Origin: Sulfurimonas sp. C5
Lineage (GTDB): Bacteria; Campylobacterota; Campylobacteria; Campylobacterales; Sulfurimonadaceae
NCBI RefSeq assembly: GCF_029872055.1
Contig: NZ_JARXNQ010000001.1
Span: 790,883 to 854,882, forward strand
Length of the DNA stretch: 64,000 bases
Reading direction: 5' to 3'
Shown here: positions 1-8,466 of the stretch, one piece after another
Numbering within the stretch: position 1 is the first letter of the stretch
How the letters are laid out: every line of letters begins with the position of its first letter
Made by a program: the position numbers and the translations under genes
Notes under the pieces: generated by a model
Seen by the model: only the letters and a program-made list of their open reading frames with translations
Told to the model about the DNA's origin: nothing
Database searches by the model: none

Positions 1-767
1 TAATCAATTAGGGTTTCTGCATATCCACTAAAAAATTTTGTATATAAATTTACAGAACGACCAATAGGATAAGAATAAGCAGCTTCTATTGAGCCTTTTT
101 TAGTTGCTAAATTTCCTCTTGCATTTAAAGAGAAAACTTGATCATTATAAAAATATTTCAGTCCAATACCCGTATATCCTATATAATGCATAATATCCGG
201 ATTATCATCCAATGAAAAAATAGGATACCAAATTTTTATATCTGCATAGAGTTCTTTATGTGCAAAACCAAAAGATGCATATAGTGTATTGATTCCTCTT
301 GAAATATTTTGTATTCTTTGACCATCAACTGTAGTATATGTAGTATTTGGATTTCCATTTGATTGATGTTCATATCCTATTTGCAATGTTTTGAGATTAG
401 GAATATCTTCATTTTTTATATCATACCTAGCAAATACTTCCGGATTATATATATTCTCTCTAAATGGTTTTGAATTTGTATAAAGCTGCCAAAAAGCATG
501 TTGGGAATATGAAAGATAATATTTACCACCTAAACCTAAAAGATTATCTACAATATTATATTTGATACTAAACTGTACCTCAACTTCTGTGTTGTGATAC
601 TTTGTATCATTTAAATAAGACTTATATTTATGGTCTGTATATGATAATGGACATATATAATTTACTTTATATGCTTCAAGACTAGAACCTTTAAACCATG
701 TTTCAGTTTTTTCCTCAGCTTGTGCTAACAACATAATCGGTAACAATAAGAAAACAATATATTTCAT
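1..767 (-). CDS. pldA: Outer membrane phospholipase A1 (OMPLA), 3' end cut by window
   Basis: Calcium-dependent outer-membrane beta-barrel phospholipase that removes fatty acids from phospholipids in the outer leaflet. The reading frame begins at ATG 767 and runs off the left edge after about 255 codons. A signal peptide (residues 1-17, ending AQA) is followed by OMPLA landmarks: QHAFWQLY and PFRENIYNPE (about 89-110), the catalytic HQSNG block (His134, Ser136; HDSNG in E. coli) and an Asn near 160 that lines up with the catalytic Asn. The last visible residues (YTKFFSGYAETLID) match the end of the family, so only the final strand, some 15-25 residues, is missing. Its ATG lies 1 nt after the recR stop, so it should be co-transcribed with recR and mltA. 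Confidence 0.9.
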   Translation of the reverse strand, partial: MKYIVFLLLPIMLLAQAEEKTETWFKGSSLEAYKVNYICPLSYTDHKYKSYLNDTKYHNTEVEVQFSIKYNIVDNLLGLGGKYYLSYSQHAFWQLYTNSKPFRENIYNPEVFARYDIKNEDIPNLKTLQIGYEHQSNGNPNTTYTTVDGQRIQNISRGINTLYASFGFAHKELYADIKIWYPIFSLDDNPDIMHYIGYTGIGLKYFYNDQVFSLNARGNLATKKGSIEAAYSYPIGRSVNLYTKFFSGYAETLID

Positions 768-768
768 T

Positions 769-1338
769 TTAAACCCTCACTCTATCTTCTAGTGCTCTTG
801 TTAAAGAAAGTAAGTCTATATTTTCTAAACTTACACCTGTAGGTACCCCTTGAGCAATTCTAGAAAAACTAATATTATAAGAACTCAGTTTATCTTCTAT
901 ATATAAGATAACTGCATCATTGGCAATAGAAGGTGTAAGTGCAAAAAGTACTTCTTCCACCCCGTTTTGAATAATATCTTCAAGATGTGAGAGACTTAAC
1001 TCTTCAAGTGAATCAAGAACAAAATATTTCCCATCAAACAGTCCGTTCTCTTCTAAAAGTAAAATATCTTTTGCATTTTCCACCATACATAAAAGTGTCG
1101 TATCCCTATTTTCATCTGAACAGATATGACAAATTTCATCTTCACTCATACCACCGCATACTCTGCACTTTTTTAAACTTCCGAGCGCATCTTCAATGGC
1201 ATGTGCAATTTTCATACCTGCATATGTATCGTTCATAATCATAAAATATGCAAGTCTGGTTGCAGACTTTTTACCTATTGTGGGAAGTTCTTGCAGAGCA
1301 TCTACTAAACGATTAAACTTTTCTAATGAGCTATTCAT
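769..1338 (-). CDS. recR: Recombination mediator protein RecR
   Basis: RecR works in RecFOR-type loading of RecA onto gapped single-stranded DNA. The 189 residues have the family order: helix-hairpin-helix (LPTIGKKSATRLA, about 18-30), a C4 zinc finger (Cys58, Cys61, Cys70, Cys73) and a Toprim domain starting at LLCMVENAKD. The C-terminal GVPTGVSLENID segment is also typical. Length is normal. The start overlaps the end of mltA by 8 nt and a GAGG Shine-Dalgarno lies just upstream, which points to translational coupling. No recF or recO is seen in the window. Confidence 0.95.
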   Translation of the reverse strand: MNSSLEKFNRLVDALQELPTIGKKSATRLAYFMIMNDTYAGMKIAHAIEDALGSLKKCRVCGGMSEDEICHICSDENRDTTLLCMVENAKDILLLEENGLFDGKYFVLDSLEELSLSHLEDIIQNGVEEVLFALTPSIANDAVILYIEDKLSSYNISFSRIAQGVPTGVSLENIDLLSLTRALEDRVRV

Positions 1339-2425
1339 TTTCCTCTTTATTTCCCTCTTTTGGTAAAAATACCCACATTTTCAGTGGAGCTTTTAATTTC
1401 CCTGCTATAGCTTGAGCATCTTCTCCAAATCCTGTGAAAAAATCAGCCCTTACACTACCCTTTATAGCTCCACCCGTATCTTGTGCAAATACAATTTTAC
1501 TGATCTTCTTATCTTCCAAATCAGCATCTAAGTATACCATAGTTCCTAACTTTATATAACGACGATCCACAGCAATTGAACGCATAGGTGTCAGTGGCAA
1601 ACCCAATGCTCCTATTGCTCCTTGCTCTTTTTCTTTGAAGAAAACCATCGATTTATTATAGTTTAAAACCTCATCTATACGCTCTGGATGTAACTCCAAC
1701 CATCTACGTATACTTTGCATTGAAATATTTTCAGGCTCTATCTCACCCAATTTTATTAGATATCTACCTATCGCTTTATATTTATGCCCGTTTTGATTGT
1801 CATACCCTATATACATAGTACTGTTGTCATCTAAATATACTTTTCCTGAACCTTGAATTTCCAAGAAAAATTTATCGATTTTAGAATCACAGTAACATAG
1901 TACTGGTGCCTGTAATTTAGCAGCTTCTTTTCTTGTATAGTAAGGGATAACTTTACCTTCAACCAATCTGCCACGTAGTCTGTAATGTTTTAATTCAGGG
2001 TAAATTGTAGAGAGATCAACACTTACCAGATCAGTAGGTGTCTCGTATACAGGATACTTATACTTATCCGATTTTTCAAGCGAAGCATGAATACTTGCCA
2101 AGTAATACCCTGTTAAGAGCCCTTCATCACTTCCGTCTTTTTGATTGTTTAATTGATACGGTTGAAAGTTTTGCAGTATAAACTCTTTAGAGTTGTTAAC
2201 ATCTTCTGCTTTTTTACATAACTGAGGATAAACTTTCAATGTTCTTTTTGTCTGACAATTATTTTTAAAAAGCTCTAAAACTGAATTGAAATCTTCATTT
2301 TCAAAACTATCTGGCAAGTTTTCAAAACTACTCTTTTGCATAGCCTGAGGTTTTTCAACTCTAGGCTGAGTTGTACATCCAAAAAATGATATTGTAATCA
2401 AAATAAAAATAATAGCTCGTTTCAT
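1331..2425 (-). CDS. mltA: Membrane-bound lytic murein transglycosylase A (lipoprotein)
   Basis: Cleaves the glycan strands of peptidoglycan to give 1,6-anhydromuramoyl ends, acting from the inner face of the outer membrane. The 364-residue protein has a lipoprotein signal with lipobox FFGC (Cys17). The MltA domain occupies about 95-240 (LLTGYY, then the EIQGSGKV block), and the C-terminal 3D domain holds the catalytic-Asp motif AQDTGGAIKG followed by RADFFTG. It heads a minus-strand mltA-recR-pldA unit. Its ATG lies 7 nt after a TGC-TATAAT box with no Shine-Dalgarno, so the mRNA is probably leaderless. Confidence 0.93.
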   Translation of the reverse strand: MKRAIIFILITISFFGCTTQPRVEKPQAMQKSSFENLPDSFENEDFNSVLELFKNNCQTKRTLKVYPQLCKKAEDVNNSKEFILQNFQPYQLNNQKDGSDEGLLTGYYLASIHASLEKSDKYKYPVYETPTDLVSVDLSTIYPELKHYRLRGRLVEGKVIPYYTRKEAAKLQAPVLCYCDSKIDKFFLEIQGSGKVYLDDNSTMYIGYDNQNGHKYKAIGRYLIKLGEIEPENISMQSIRRWLELHPERIDEVLNYNKSMVFFKEKEQGAIGALGLPLTPMRSIAVDRRYIKLGTMVYLDADLEDKKISKIVFAQDTGGAIKGSVRADFFTGFGEDAQAIAGKLKAPLKMWVFLPKEGNKEENE

Positions 2426-2432
2426 AAAATGG

Positions 2433-2438
2433 ATTATA
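2433..2438 (-). promoter_or_regulatory. -10 box of mltA, predicted leaderless start
   Basis: Reading the minus strand, TGC-TATAAT is followed by 7 nt (ccatttt) and then the mltA ATG. This is an extended -10 (TGN). A weak TTGATA lies 19 nt further upstream. No purine-rich ribosome-binding site fits between box and start codon, so transcription should begin at or next to the A of the ATG. Confidence 0.6.
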
Positions 2439-2484
2439 GCAAAATATGCGACTTTAGTATCAATTTAACATTAGGAAAAGACGG

Positions 2485-2490
2485 TATAAT
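2485..2490 (+). promoter_or_regulatory. -10 box of dnaJ
   Basis: A perfect TATAAT 29 nt before the dnaJ ATG, leaving a short leader with an AGGA Shine-Dalgarno (aataggataaaa). No convincing -35 is visible, as is usual in this phylum. It contrasts with the mltA box on the opposite strand, which leaves no leader. Confidence 0.5.
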
Positions 2491-2519
2491 TCGTTCAAAA
2501 AGTATGAAATAGGATAAAA

Positions 2520-3641
2520 ATGGAAGAGTTAAGCTATTATGAGATTTTAGAAATTTCGCAAACTGCAGATAAGGCAGAAATCAAAAAAGCTTATAGAAAA
2601 ATGGCAAAAAAATATCATCCAGATAAAAATCCGGATGACTCTGAAGCTGAACATATGTTCAAACTTTGTAATGAAGCATACCAATGTTTAAGCGATGACC
2701 AACAAAGAGGTATCTATGATAGATACGGTAAAGAAGGTCTTCAAGGGATGGGAGGAGGCTCTCGTTCTTCAGGTGGTTTTGATGACCTTGGTGCTATTTT
2801 TGAAGAGATGTTCAGCGGTTTTGGCGGAGGACGCTCAAGAAGAAGAAATCCTGCAGATATGGACAAATACCCTCTTGATATGAATGTCGATATGAAAATC
2901 ACTTTCGAAGAAGCAGTTTTCGGTTGTGAAAAAGAGGTATCATACTCGTATAAAGATGCATGTGGTGACTGTAACGGTACTGGTGCAAAAGACGGTAAAC
3001 TTTCAACATGTCCACATTGTAAAGGTCAAGGTCAGATATTGATGCAACAAGGTTTTATGACCTTTTCTCAAACATGTCCACACTGTCAAGGAAGCGGAAG
3101 TGCTGCAACTGATAAGTGTACTACATGTAAAGGAGATGGTTACAAAACTGTCAAAGAGAGTGTAACTATCAAAATCCCTGCAGGGATAGATACAGGTAAT
3201 CGTCTAAGAGTTTCAGGAAAAGGGAATATAGGTAAAAAAGGTAACCGCGGAGATCTTTACGTTACTTTTGATGTGAAACCGGATAAGCACTTTATTCGTG
3301 ATGAGAACGATGTTTACATTGAAATACCTGTGTTTTTTACACAAGCCGTTAAAGGTGATACGCTTACAATCCCTTCACTAACAGGTGAGCTGGAGCTTAA
3401 GCTTGAATATGGAACTCGTGACAAACAACGCTATACTTTCAGAGGTGAAGGTATACAAGATGTTCACGGACACGGTAAAGGAAACTTAATTGCTGTTGTA
3501 AATATCCAATATCCGAATAAATTAAGTGATGAACAGCTAGAATTACTTAATAAACTCCAAGAATCTTTTGGTGTAGAGTCAAAACCACATGAAGGTGTGC
3601 TTGATTCTGTCATCGATAAAATGAAAAGTTGGTTCAAATAA
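2520..3641 (+). CDS. dnaJ: Chaperone protein DnaJ
   Basis: Hsp40 co-chaperone that delivers unfolded clients to DnaK and stimulates its ATPase. The 373 residues show a J domain with HPD at 33-35, a Gly/Phe-rich linker (about 75-105), and four zinc repeats of the CxxCxGxG type (CGDCNGTG, CPHCKGQG, CPHCQGSG, CTTCKGDG), followed by the C-terminal client-binding domain. It is full length. dnaK and grpE are not in the window; the next gene is an aldolase-like protein 10 nt downstream, probably in the same operon. Confidence 0.97.
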   Translation: MEELSYYEILEISQTADKAEIKKAYRKMAKKYHPDKNPDDSEAEHMFKLCNEAYQCLSDDQQRGIYDRYGKEGLQGMGGGSRSSGGFDDLGAIFEEMFSGFGGGRSRRRNPADMDKYPLDMNVDMKITFEEAVFGCEKEVSYSYKDACGDCNGTGAKDGKLSTCPHCKGQGQILMQQGFMTFSQTCPHCQGSGSAATDKCTTCKGDGYKTVKESVTIKIPAGIDTGNRLRVSGKGNIGKKGNRGDLYVTFDVKPDKHFIRDENDVYIEIPVFFTQAVKGDTLTIPSLTGELELKLEYGTRDKQRYTFRGEGIQDVHGHGKGNLIAVVNIQYPNKLSDEQLELLNKLQESFGVESKPHEGVLDSVIDKMKSWFK

Positions 3642-3651
3642 AGGTCTCATA

Positions 3652-4239
3652 ATGAATAAAGATCATCTTAAACGTAAGCTTGCTTCTTTGTCTCTTTCTA
3701 TGTTTAGAAAGGACTTCTTCGGTATTTATCACGGTTCTATGTCGGCTAAAACCGAATCGGGACGTTTTTTGATTAATACGAAAGAAGCTGTTTTTGATGA
3801 TCTTGATGAAGGTTCACTAATTGAACTATATTTTAAAAAAGATTACCGCTGGCATCAGGCAAGTATTGATGCCGACATCCATCACAATATATACTCACAA
3901 ATTTCAGATGCTAAATTTATTTGTTTTTCAATGCCGCAATTTACAACTGCCTATTCACTTTATCATAACATCATTTCTCCAAAAGATTATTTCGGGCATA
4001 AAGTACTTGGTAATATTCCTATCTATGATCCAAAACAGTTTGAAGATTGGTACGATCGTGCACGTTCTGAAATTCCATACTATTTCCAGACACATAAAAC
4101 AAATATTATGGTAATTCGCGGTTATGGTGTATATGCTTATAACAGAGATATCCACGAAATGGCAAAAAAACTTGCCATTCTGGAAAAAAGTTGCAGACTT
4201 TTAATGCTTGATACAAATAATATCTTGGACGACAACTAA
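3652..4239 (+). CDS. Class II aldolase/adducin-fold protein of unknown function
   Basis: A 195-residue cytoplasmic protein. The middle (HHNIYSQISDAKFICFSMPQ, about 81-100) and end (VIRGYGVYAYNRDIHEMAKK, then a long helix) follow the class II aldolase/adducin N-terminal fold, where the segment 'HG(v/h)..G..l.eA......E' closes the zinc site. Here the usual HxH and catalytic Glu are not clearly present, so enzymatic activity is doubtful. It follows dnaJ by 10 nt with an AAAGG Shine-Dalgarno and ends 1 nt before the convergent bioA. The fold call is moderate; substrate unknown. Confidence 0.6.
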   Translation: MNKDHLKRKLASLSLSMFRKDFFGIYHGSMSAKTESGRFLINTKEAVFDDLDEGSLIELYFKKDYRWHQASIDADIHHNIYSQISDAKFICFSMPQFTTAYSLYHNIISPKDYFGHKVLGNIPIYDPKQFEDWYDRARSEIPYYFQTHKTNIMVIRGYGVYAYNRDIHEMAKKLAILEKSCRLLMLDTNNILDDN

Positions 4240-4240
4240 C

Positions 4241-5536
4241 TTAAAGCGTTTTAATCGCTTCTAAAGCGACATCAAACATCTTGTCACACTCCTCTTGAGT
4301 GATAACATACGGCGGCATAAAATATACGATATGCCCTAGAGGACGAAGTAGTACACCATTTTTTAAACCGTGTTGATACACTTTAAGCCCTATTCTCTCT
4401 TCAGCAGTGTAGCCTTTGAGTTCGATCGCACATACCATTCCCCTTTGTCTGACATGATCGACATTCTCTAAATCTTTAAACTCTTCCAATCTTTTAGCCA
4501 TATAAGCTGACAGTTCTTTGTTTTTTTCTATAATATTTTCATTTTCAAAAATATCTAGTGTCGCGTTTGCAGCAGCACATGCAAGTGCATTTCCCGTGTA
4601 TGAATGGGAATGTAAAAATGCTTTATACTCATTATAGTCACAATAAAACTTCATATAGATCTCATTAGATGTTAGCACTACTGAAAGTGGTAAATATCCA
4701 CCTGTCAAACCTTTTGAAAGAACTATAAAGTCAGGTGACACTCCTGCTACATCACAGGCAAACATCTCCCCAGTTCTTCCAAAACCGACCATAACTTCAT
4801 CTGCAATTAAGTGGATATCATAGCGATCACATATATCGCGAACAAGTACCAAAAATTCAGGATGATACATATGCATATACCCTGCTCCTTGAATAAGAGG
4901 CTCTAATATAATGGCACTTATCTCCTCTGCTCTTTTTTTACATAACTCTTCAAACTGCTGTGCCGCTTCACGAGCTGCTTCTATAGTAGTATCTTTTGGT
5001 ACAGGTGTTTGAACAGACTGGATTAAAAGCGGTTTGTATGTATCTTTGTAAAGTTCTACATCTCCAACACTCAGTGCTCCAATAGTCTCTCCATGATAAG
5101 AATTTGTAAGTGAAACAAAAAGAGGTTTATTTTTCCCGTCATTAAGATTTGCATGATAACTCATCTTCAGTGCCACTTCCACAGCTGAGGAACCGTTATC
5201 TGCATAAAAACATTTATCTAATCCTTTCGGTGTCAATTTTACAAGTCTTTCAGAAAGCCTTACAACAGGTTCATGTGTAAAACCTGCAATAATAACGTGT
5301 TCTAAAGTATCCAACTGTTCTTTAATCTTTTCATTGATATATTTATTTGTATGTCCAAAAAGATTTACCCACCATGAGCTCACTGCATCTATGTATTTGT
5401 TTTCTTCAAAATCTTCTAAGTATACGCCATAAGCTTTTTTTATAGGTGTGAGAGGTAAAACCTCGTGATCTTTCATCTGTGTACACGGATGCCACAGTAC
5501 TTCTAGGTCTCTATTTTTTAATTCTTCATTCTTCAT
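4241..5536 (-). CDS. bioA: Adenosylmethionine-8-amino-7-oxononanoate aminotransferase
   Basis: PLP enzyme of biotin synthesis that converts 7-keto-8-aminopelargonate to 7,8-diaminopelargonate with SAM as amino donor. The 431 residues begin with the BioA signature LWHPCTQM (14-21), then SSWWVNLFGH, a Gly-Ser PLP-phosphate loop (DNGSSAVEVALK) and the Schiff-base lysine in SKGLTGGYLPL near residue 272. It is the only biotin gene here. It has a good sigma-70 promoter that ends just before the start codon, so the message should be leaderless. Confidence 0.95.
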   Translation of the reverse strand: MKNEELKNRDLEVLWHPCTQMKDHEVLPLTPIKKAYGVYLEDFEENKYIDAVSSWWVNLFGHTNKYINEKIKEQLDTLEHVIIAGFTHEPVVRLSERLVKLTPKGLDKCFYADNGSSAVEVALKMSYHANLNDGKNKPLFVSLTNSYHGETIGALSVGDVELYKDTYKPLLIQSVQTPVPKDTTIEAAREAAQQFEELCKKRAEEISAIILEPLIQGAGYMHMYHPEFLVLVRDICDRYDIHLIADEVMVGFGRTGEMFACDVAGVSPDFIVLSKGLTGGYLPLSVVLTSNEIYMKFYCDYNEYKAFLHSHSYTGNALACAAANATLDIFENENIIEKNKELSAYMAKRLEEFKDLENVDHVRQRGMVCAIELKGYTAEERIGLKVYQHGLKNGVLLRPLGHIVYFMPPYVITQEECDKMFDVALEAIKTL

Positions 5537-5542
5537 AACAAA

Positions 5543-5571
5543 ATTATATCGATGTGTTGTTTCTTTATCAA
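5543..5571 (-). promoter_or_regulatory. bioA sigma-70 promoter (TTGATA-N17-TATAAT), leaderless
   Basis: On the minus strand a TTGATA (5571-5566) and a perfect TATAAT (5548-5543) are 17 nt apart, an ideal housekeeping promoter. The bioA ATG begins 6 nt after the -10, where transcription should start. There is no Shine-Dalgarno and no alternative ATG downstream that fits the protein, so bioA mRNA is predicted to begin at its AUG. Confidence 0.7.
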
Positions 5572-5627
5572 GTTTAAAGCTCTAATTACATAAAATATCG
5601 CAAATTACACCAAGAGGATATTCTTTA

Positions 5628-7094
5628 ATGATTACATGGATGCAAAGACACAAAAAGTGGCTGATTATTACTATCTGGGTCTCAACTATCGCATTTGTCG
5701 GTGCCGGATTTGTCGGTTGGGGTCAATATAGTTACGGAGATAAAGCCGGAGCAGTTGCCAAAGTAGGCGATGTTGAAATCTCTATGGGAGAACTTCAAAA
5801 ATCTTATTCAAGACTTTACCAACAATATGCACAAATGTTCCAAGGTAACTTCGACGAAGAGAGAGCAAAACAATTCGGACTACAAAAACAAGCATTACAA
5901 CAACTTGTACAACAAGCACTTTTAGTGAATTTAGCACAATCATACAATTTAAGTATTAGTGATCAAGAATTATATGAACAACTTCAACAAGATAAAAACT
6001 TCTATAAAAACGGTGTATTTGATAAAGAAGTTTATAAACAGGTTCTATCACAAAACAGACTTAGCATTGCTGAATATGAACAAGAGCTAAGAAAAGAACT
6101 TCTTATTCAAAAAACAATCTCTTTATTAAAAGTACAGCCGAGTAAAAACGAATCGAAAATTTTAGATACTTTACTTGGTATTTCAGATAAGATCGAGTAT
6201 AAAGTATTATCTCCTGAAGAGATCGTTATAGATATCAAAGAAGATGATTTAAAAGCATTTTGGCAAACAATGCAAAATAAATTCATGACTGATGTAAGTT
6301 ATGATATAAAATTTATTAAACAAGAAGCTGTTACAGACACATATGATGAAGCAACAATTTCTAAATACTATGAAGAGAATAAAACACATTTCAAAGATAA
6401 AGAGGGAAAACTGCTAGAACTAGCTCAAGCAAAAGATGCAGTTGTAACAGAACTCAATGCAGCTGCTACAAAAAAAGCGGCTTTAAGAGCATTTGTTGAT
6501 TATAAAAATGGGAAACTTGATGCAAATACACCTGTAGGTGAAGCAACAGTTTCAATGAGAAAAAATCCATTTAACTCTGAAGTTTTACAAAAACTTGCAA
6601 CAACGGCTATGACAAAACCTTTTATCAAACCTATTGAAGTTAACGGTATCTACTACAGTTTTGAACTTGTTAACGTAAATCCTGCAACACCGAAAACTTT
6701 TGCCGAAGCAAAATCTTTAGTAATTCCATTCTACTTAGATCAAAAGAAAAAAGAGAAAATTCTTGAACTTGCAAACCACTCTGTTGAAACTTTCAAAGGT
6801 GAAACTTCTAAATTTTTAACTATTGAATCAACAGACAAGCTAGATTCTTTAACAGATGGTGAAAATATGGAGTTTTTACAAAAACTTTTCAAATCTGATA
6901 AAAAACGTAGTTTTATAACTTTACAAAGTGGAAAAATTGTTCTTTATGATATTTTGGAACAAAAGTTGCTTGAAAAATCAAATAATGATCAGGCTAATGT
7001 GGTAGCTAGATTAAAGACGGGTATCTTCAGTGAAGGTTTAATGAAAACTTTACAAAGCAGATACAAAACTGAGATATTTATCCAAGGACTCTAA
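5628..7094 (+). CDS. Membrane-anchored SurA/PpiD-like periplasmic chaperone
   Basis: A 488-residue protein with one N-terminal membrane anchor (WLIITIWVSTIAFVGAGFVG, about 11-30) and a periplasmic body with a SurA/PpiD-type N-domain (VGDVEISMGELQKSY to about 165), as in anchored folding factors for outer-membrane proteins. No clear parvulin core (the usual His-Ile-Leu and GG-LGW motifs) is seen in the C-terminal half, so prolyl isomerase activity is uncertain and a chaperone-only role is likely. It starts at an ATG with an AAGAGGA site and ends 1 nt before ftsA, forming an operon with ftsA-ftsZ. Confidence 0.8.
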   Translation: MITWMQRHKKWLIITIWVSTIAFVGAGFVGWGQYSYGDKAGAVAKVGDVEISMGELQKSYSRLYQQYAQMFQGNFDEERAKQFGLQKQALQQLVQQALLVNLAQSYNLSISDQELYEQLQQDKNFYKNGVFDKEVYKQVLSQNRLSIAEYEQELRKELLIQKTISLLKVQPSKNESKILDTLLGISDKIEYKVLSPEEIVIDIKEDDLKAFWQTMQNKFMTDVSYDIKFIKQEAVTDTYDEATISKYYEENKTHFKDKEGKLLELAQAKDAVVTELNAAATKKAALRAFVDYKNGKLDANTPVGEATVSMRKNPFNSEVLQKLATTAMTKPFIKPIEVNGIYYSFELVNVNPATPKTFAEAKSLVIPFYLDQKKKEKILELANHSVETFKGETSKFLTIESTDKLDSLTDGENMEFLQKLFKSDKKRSFITLQSGKIVLYDILEQKLLEKSNNDQANVVARLKTGIFSEGLMKTLQSRYKTEIFIQGL

Positions 7095-7095
7095 A

Positions 7096-8454
7096 TTGAG
7101 TAGAAGCGTTTTAGCCATAGACATTGGCTCGACAAAGATTTGTGCTATAACTGCAGATATAGCAAATGACAATTCTATAACTATCACAGGTGCAGGTACC
7201 ACGAAAGCCCAGGGCTTGAAAAAAGGTAGCATTGTAAACATTGAACTTGCAGCTAGAAGCATTAAAACAGCCGTTGAAGATGCAAAACGTGTATCTGGTT
7301 CAACTGCTACAAGTGCTATCGTTTCCATCTCGGGAGCATACACAAAAAGTTTAAACTCTAACGGTATTGTCAATATCCAATCAAAAGAGATCAGTTTTGA
7401 TGAGATTAAACGTGTTATGCATACTTCTCTTTATAATGCAAATATTCCTAACGAATATGAAGTACTTCACGCATTACCATATAACTTTAAAGTTGATGAT
7501 CAGGACTTTATCGAAGATCCGCTAGGGATGAATGCTTCTCGTTTAGAAGTTGAAACTCACATCATTACAACGCAAAAATCAAACCTAAACAACCTGAAAA
7601 AAGCAGTACGCGGTGCAGGAGTTGAAGTTGAAAACATTGTATTAAATTCTTATGCTTCGGCAATTGCAGTACTTAACGAAGATGAAAAAGAGTTAGGTGC
7701 AGCAGTAATTGATATGGGTGCTGAAACAAGTAATATTGCTATTTATTCAGGAAATGCAATCAGATATAACGAGTATTTAGGTGTTGGTTCTAAGCACGTG
7801 ACTAGTGACCTTTCTATGGCATTACATACACCGCTTAATGCAGCAGACAAAGTAAAACTTGATTTCGGTTCACTTTTAACTCCAAGTAACGATTTGATTG
7901 AACTACCGATTATCGGTGATGAAAATACAACACATGAAGTCTCTTTAGAAGTTGTTCATAATGTTATTTTTGCTAGAGTTGAAGAGACACTTATGATCCT
8001 TGCACAATTTATTGAAAATTCTCGTTTGAAAGATCAAATTGGCGCAGGTGTAGTTCTTACTGGTGGTTTTTCAAAAATGGAAGGGATTCGTGATCTGGCG
8101 ATTGCAACTTTTGGTTCAGTACCTGTTCGTTTAGCAAAACCTATGGAGATGGATGGTCTTTTTGAAGGACTTATTGAACCTGAATATTCAAGTGCCATTG
8201 GCCTTGTAATGTTCTCGGCTGCTCCTTATACACCTTATGAAATTGATGTTAACAAACGTGTTAGACACTCAAATGAAGAACCTACTTCATCTGTAAGTGT
8301 TGACTTTAACAGAACAATTAATGAGAGTGTTCCTGTAGCTGAACAAGAGGAGGAAAAAACCAAGATGGTGAACCTTGAGGGAACAAAAGAGAAAAAAAGC
8401 GATGAAGCTAGTGCTGTTAGCAAATTCTGGAATTGGGCTACGCAATTATTTTAA
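7096..8454 (+). CDS. ftsA: Cell division protein FtsA
   Basis: Actin-like ATPase that tethers FtsZ filaments to the membrane. The 452 residues begin at TTG 7096 (MSRSVLAIDIGSTK), 1 nt after the preceding stop. Phosphate-1 (DIGSTKICAIT), the SHS2 insertion (GAYTKSLNSNG region), phosphate-2 (AVIDMGAETSNIAIYSG) and the adenosine loop (GVVLTGGFSKMEGI) are all visible. The last residues (VSKFWNWATQLF) form the amphipathic membrane-targeting helix, after an acidic, Lys-rich linker longer than in E. coli. Confidence 0.96.
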   Translation: MSRSVLAIDIGSTKICAITADIANDNSITITGAGTTKAQGLKKGSIVNIELAARSIKTAVEDAKRVSGSTATSAIVSISGAYTKSLNSNGIVNIQSKEISFDEIKRVMHTSLYNANIPNEYEVLHALPYNFKVDDQDFIEDPLGMNASRLEVETHIITTQKSNLNNLKKAVRGAGVEVENIVLNSYASAIAVLNEDEKELGAAVIDMGAETSNIAIYSGNAIRYNEYLGVGSKHVTSDLSMALHTPLNAADKVKLDFGSLLTPSNDLIELPIIGDENTTHEVSLEVVHNVIFARVEETLMILAQFIENSRLKDQIGAGVVLTGGFSKMEGIRDLAIATFGSVPVRLAKPMEMDGLFEGLIEPEYSSAIGLVMFSAAPYTPYEIDVNKRVRHSNEEPTSSVSVDFNRTINESVPVAEQEEEKTKMVNLEGTKEKKSDEASAVSKFWNWATQLF

Positions 8455-8466
8455 AGGAGTGAGAGA

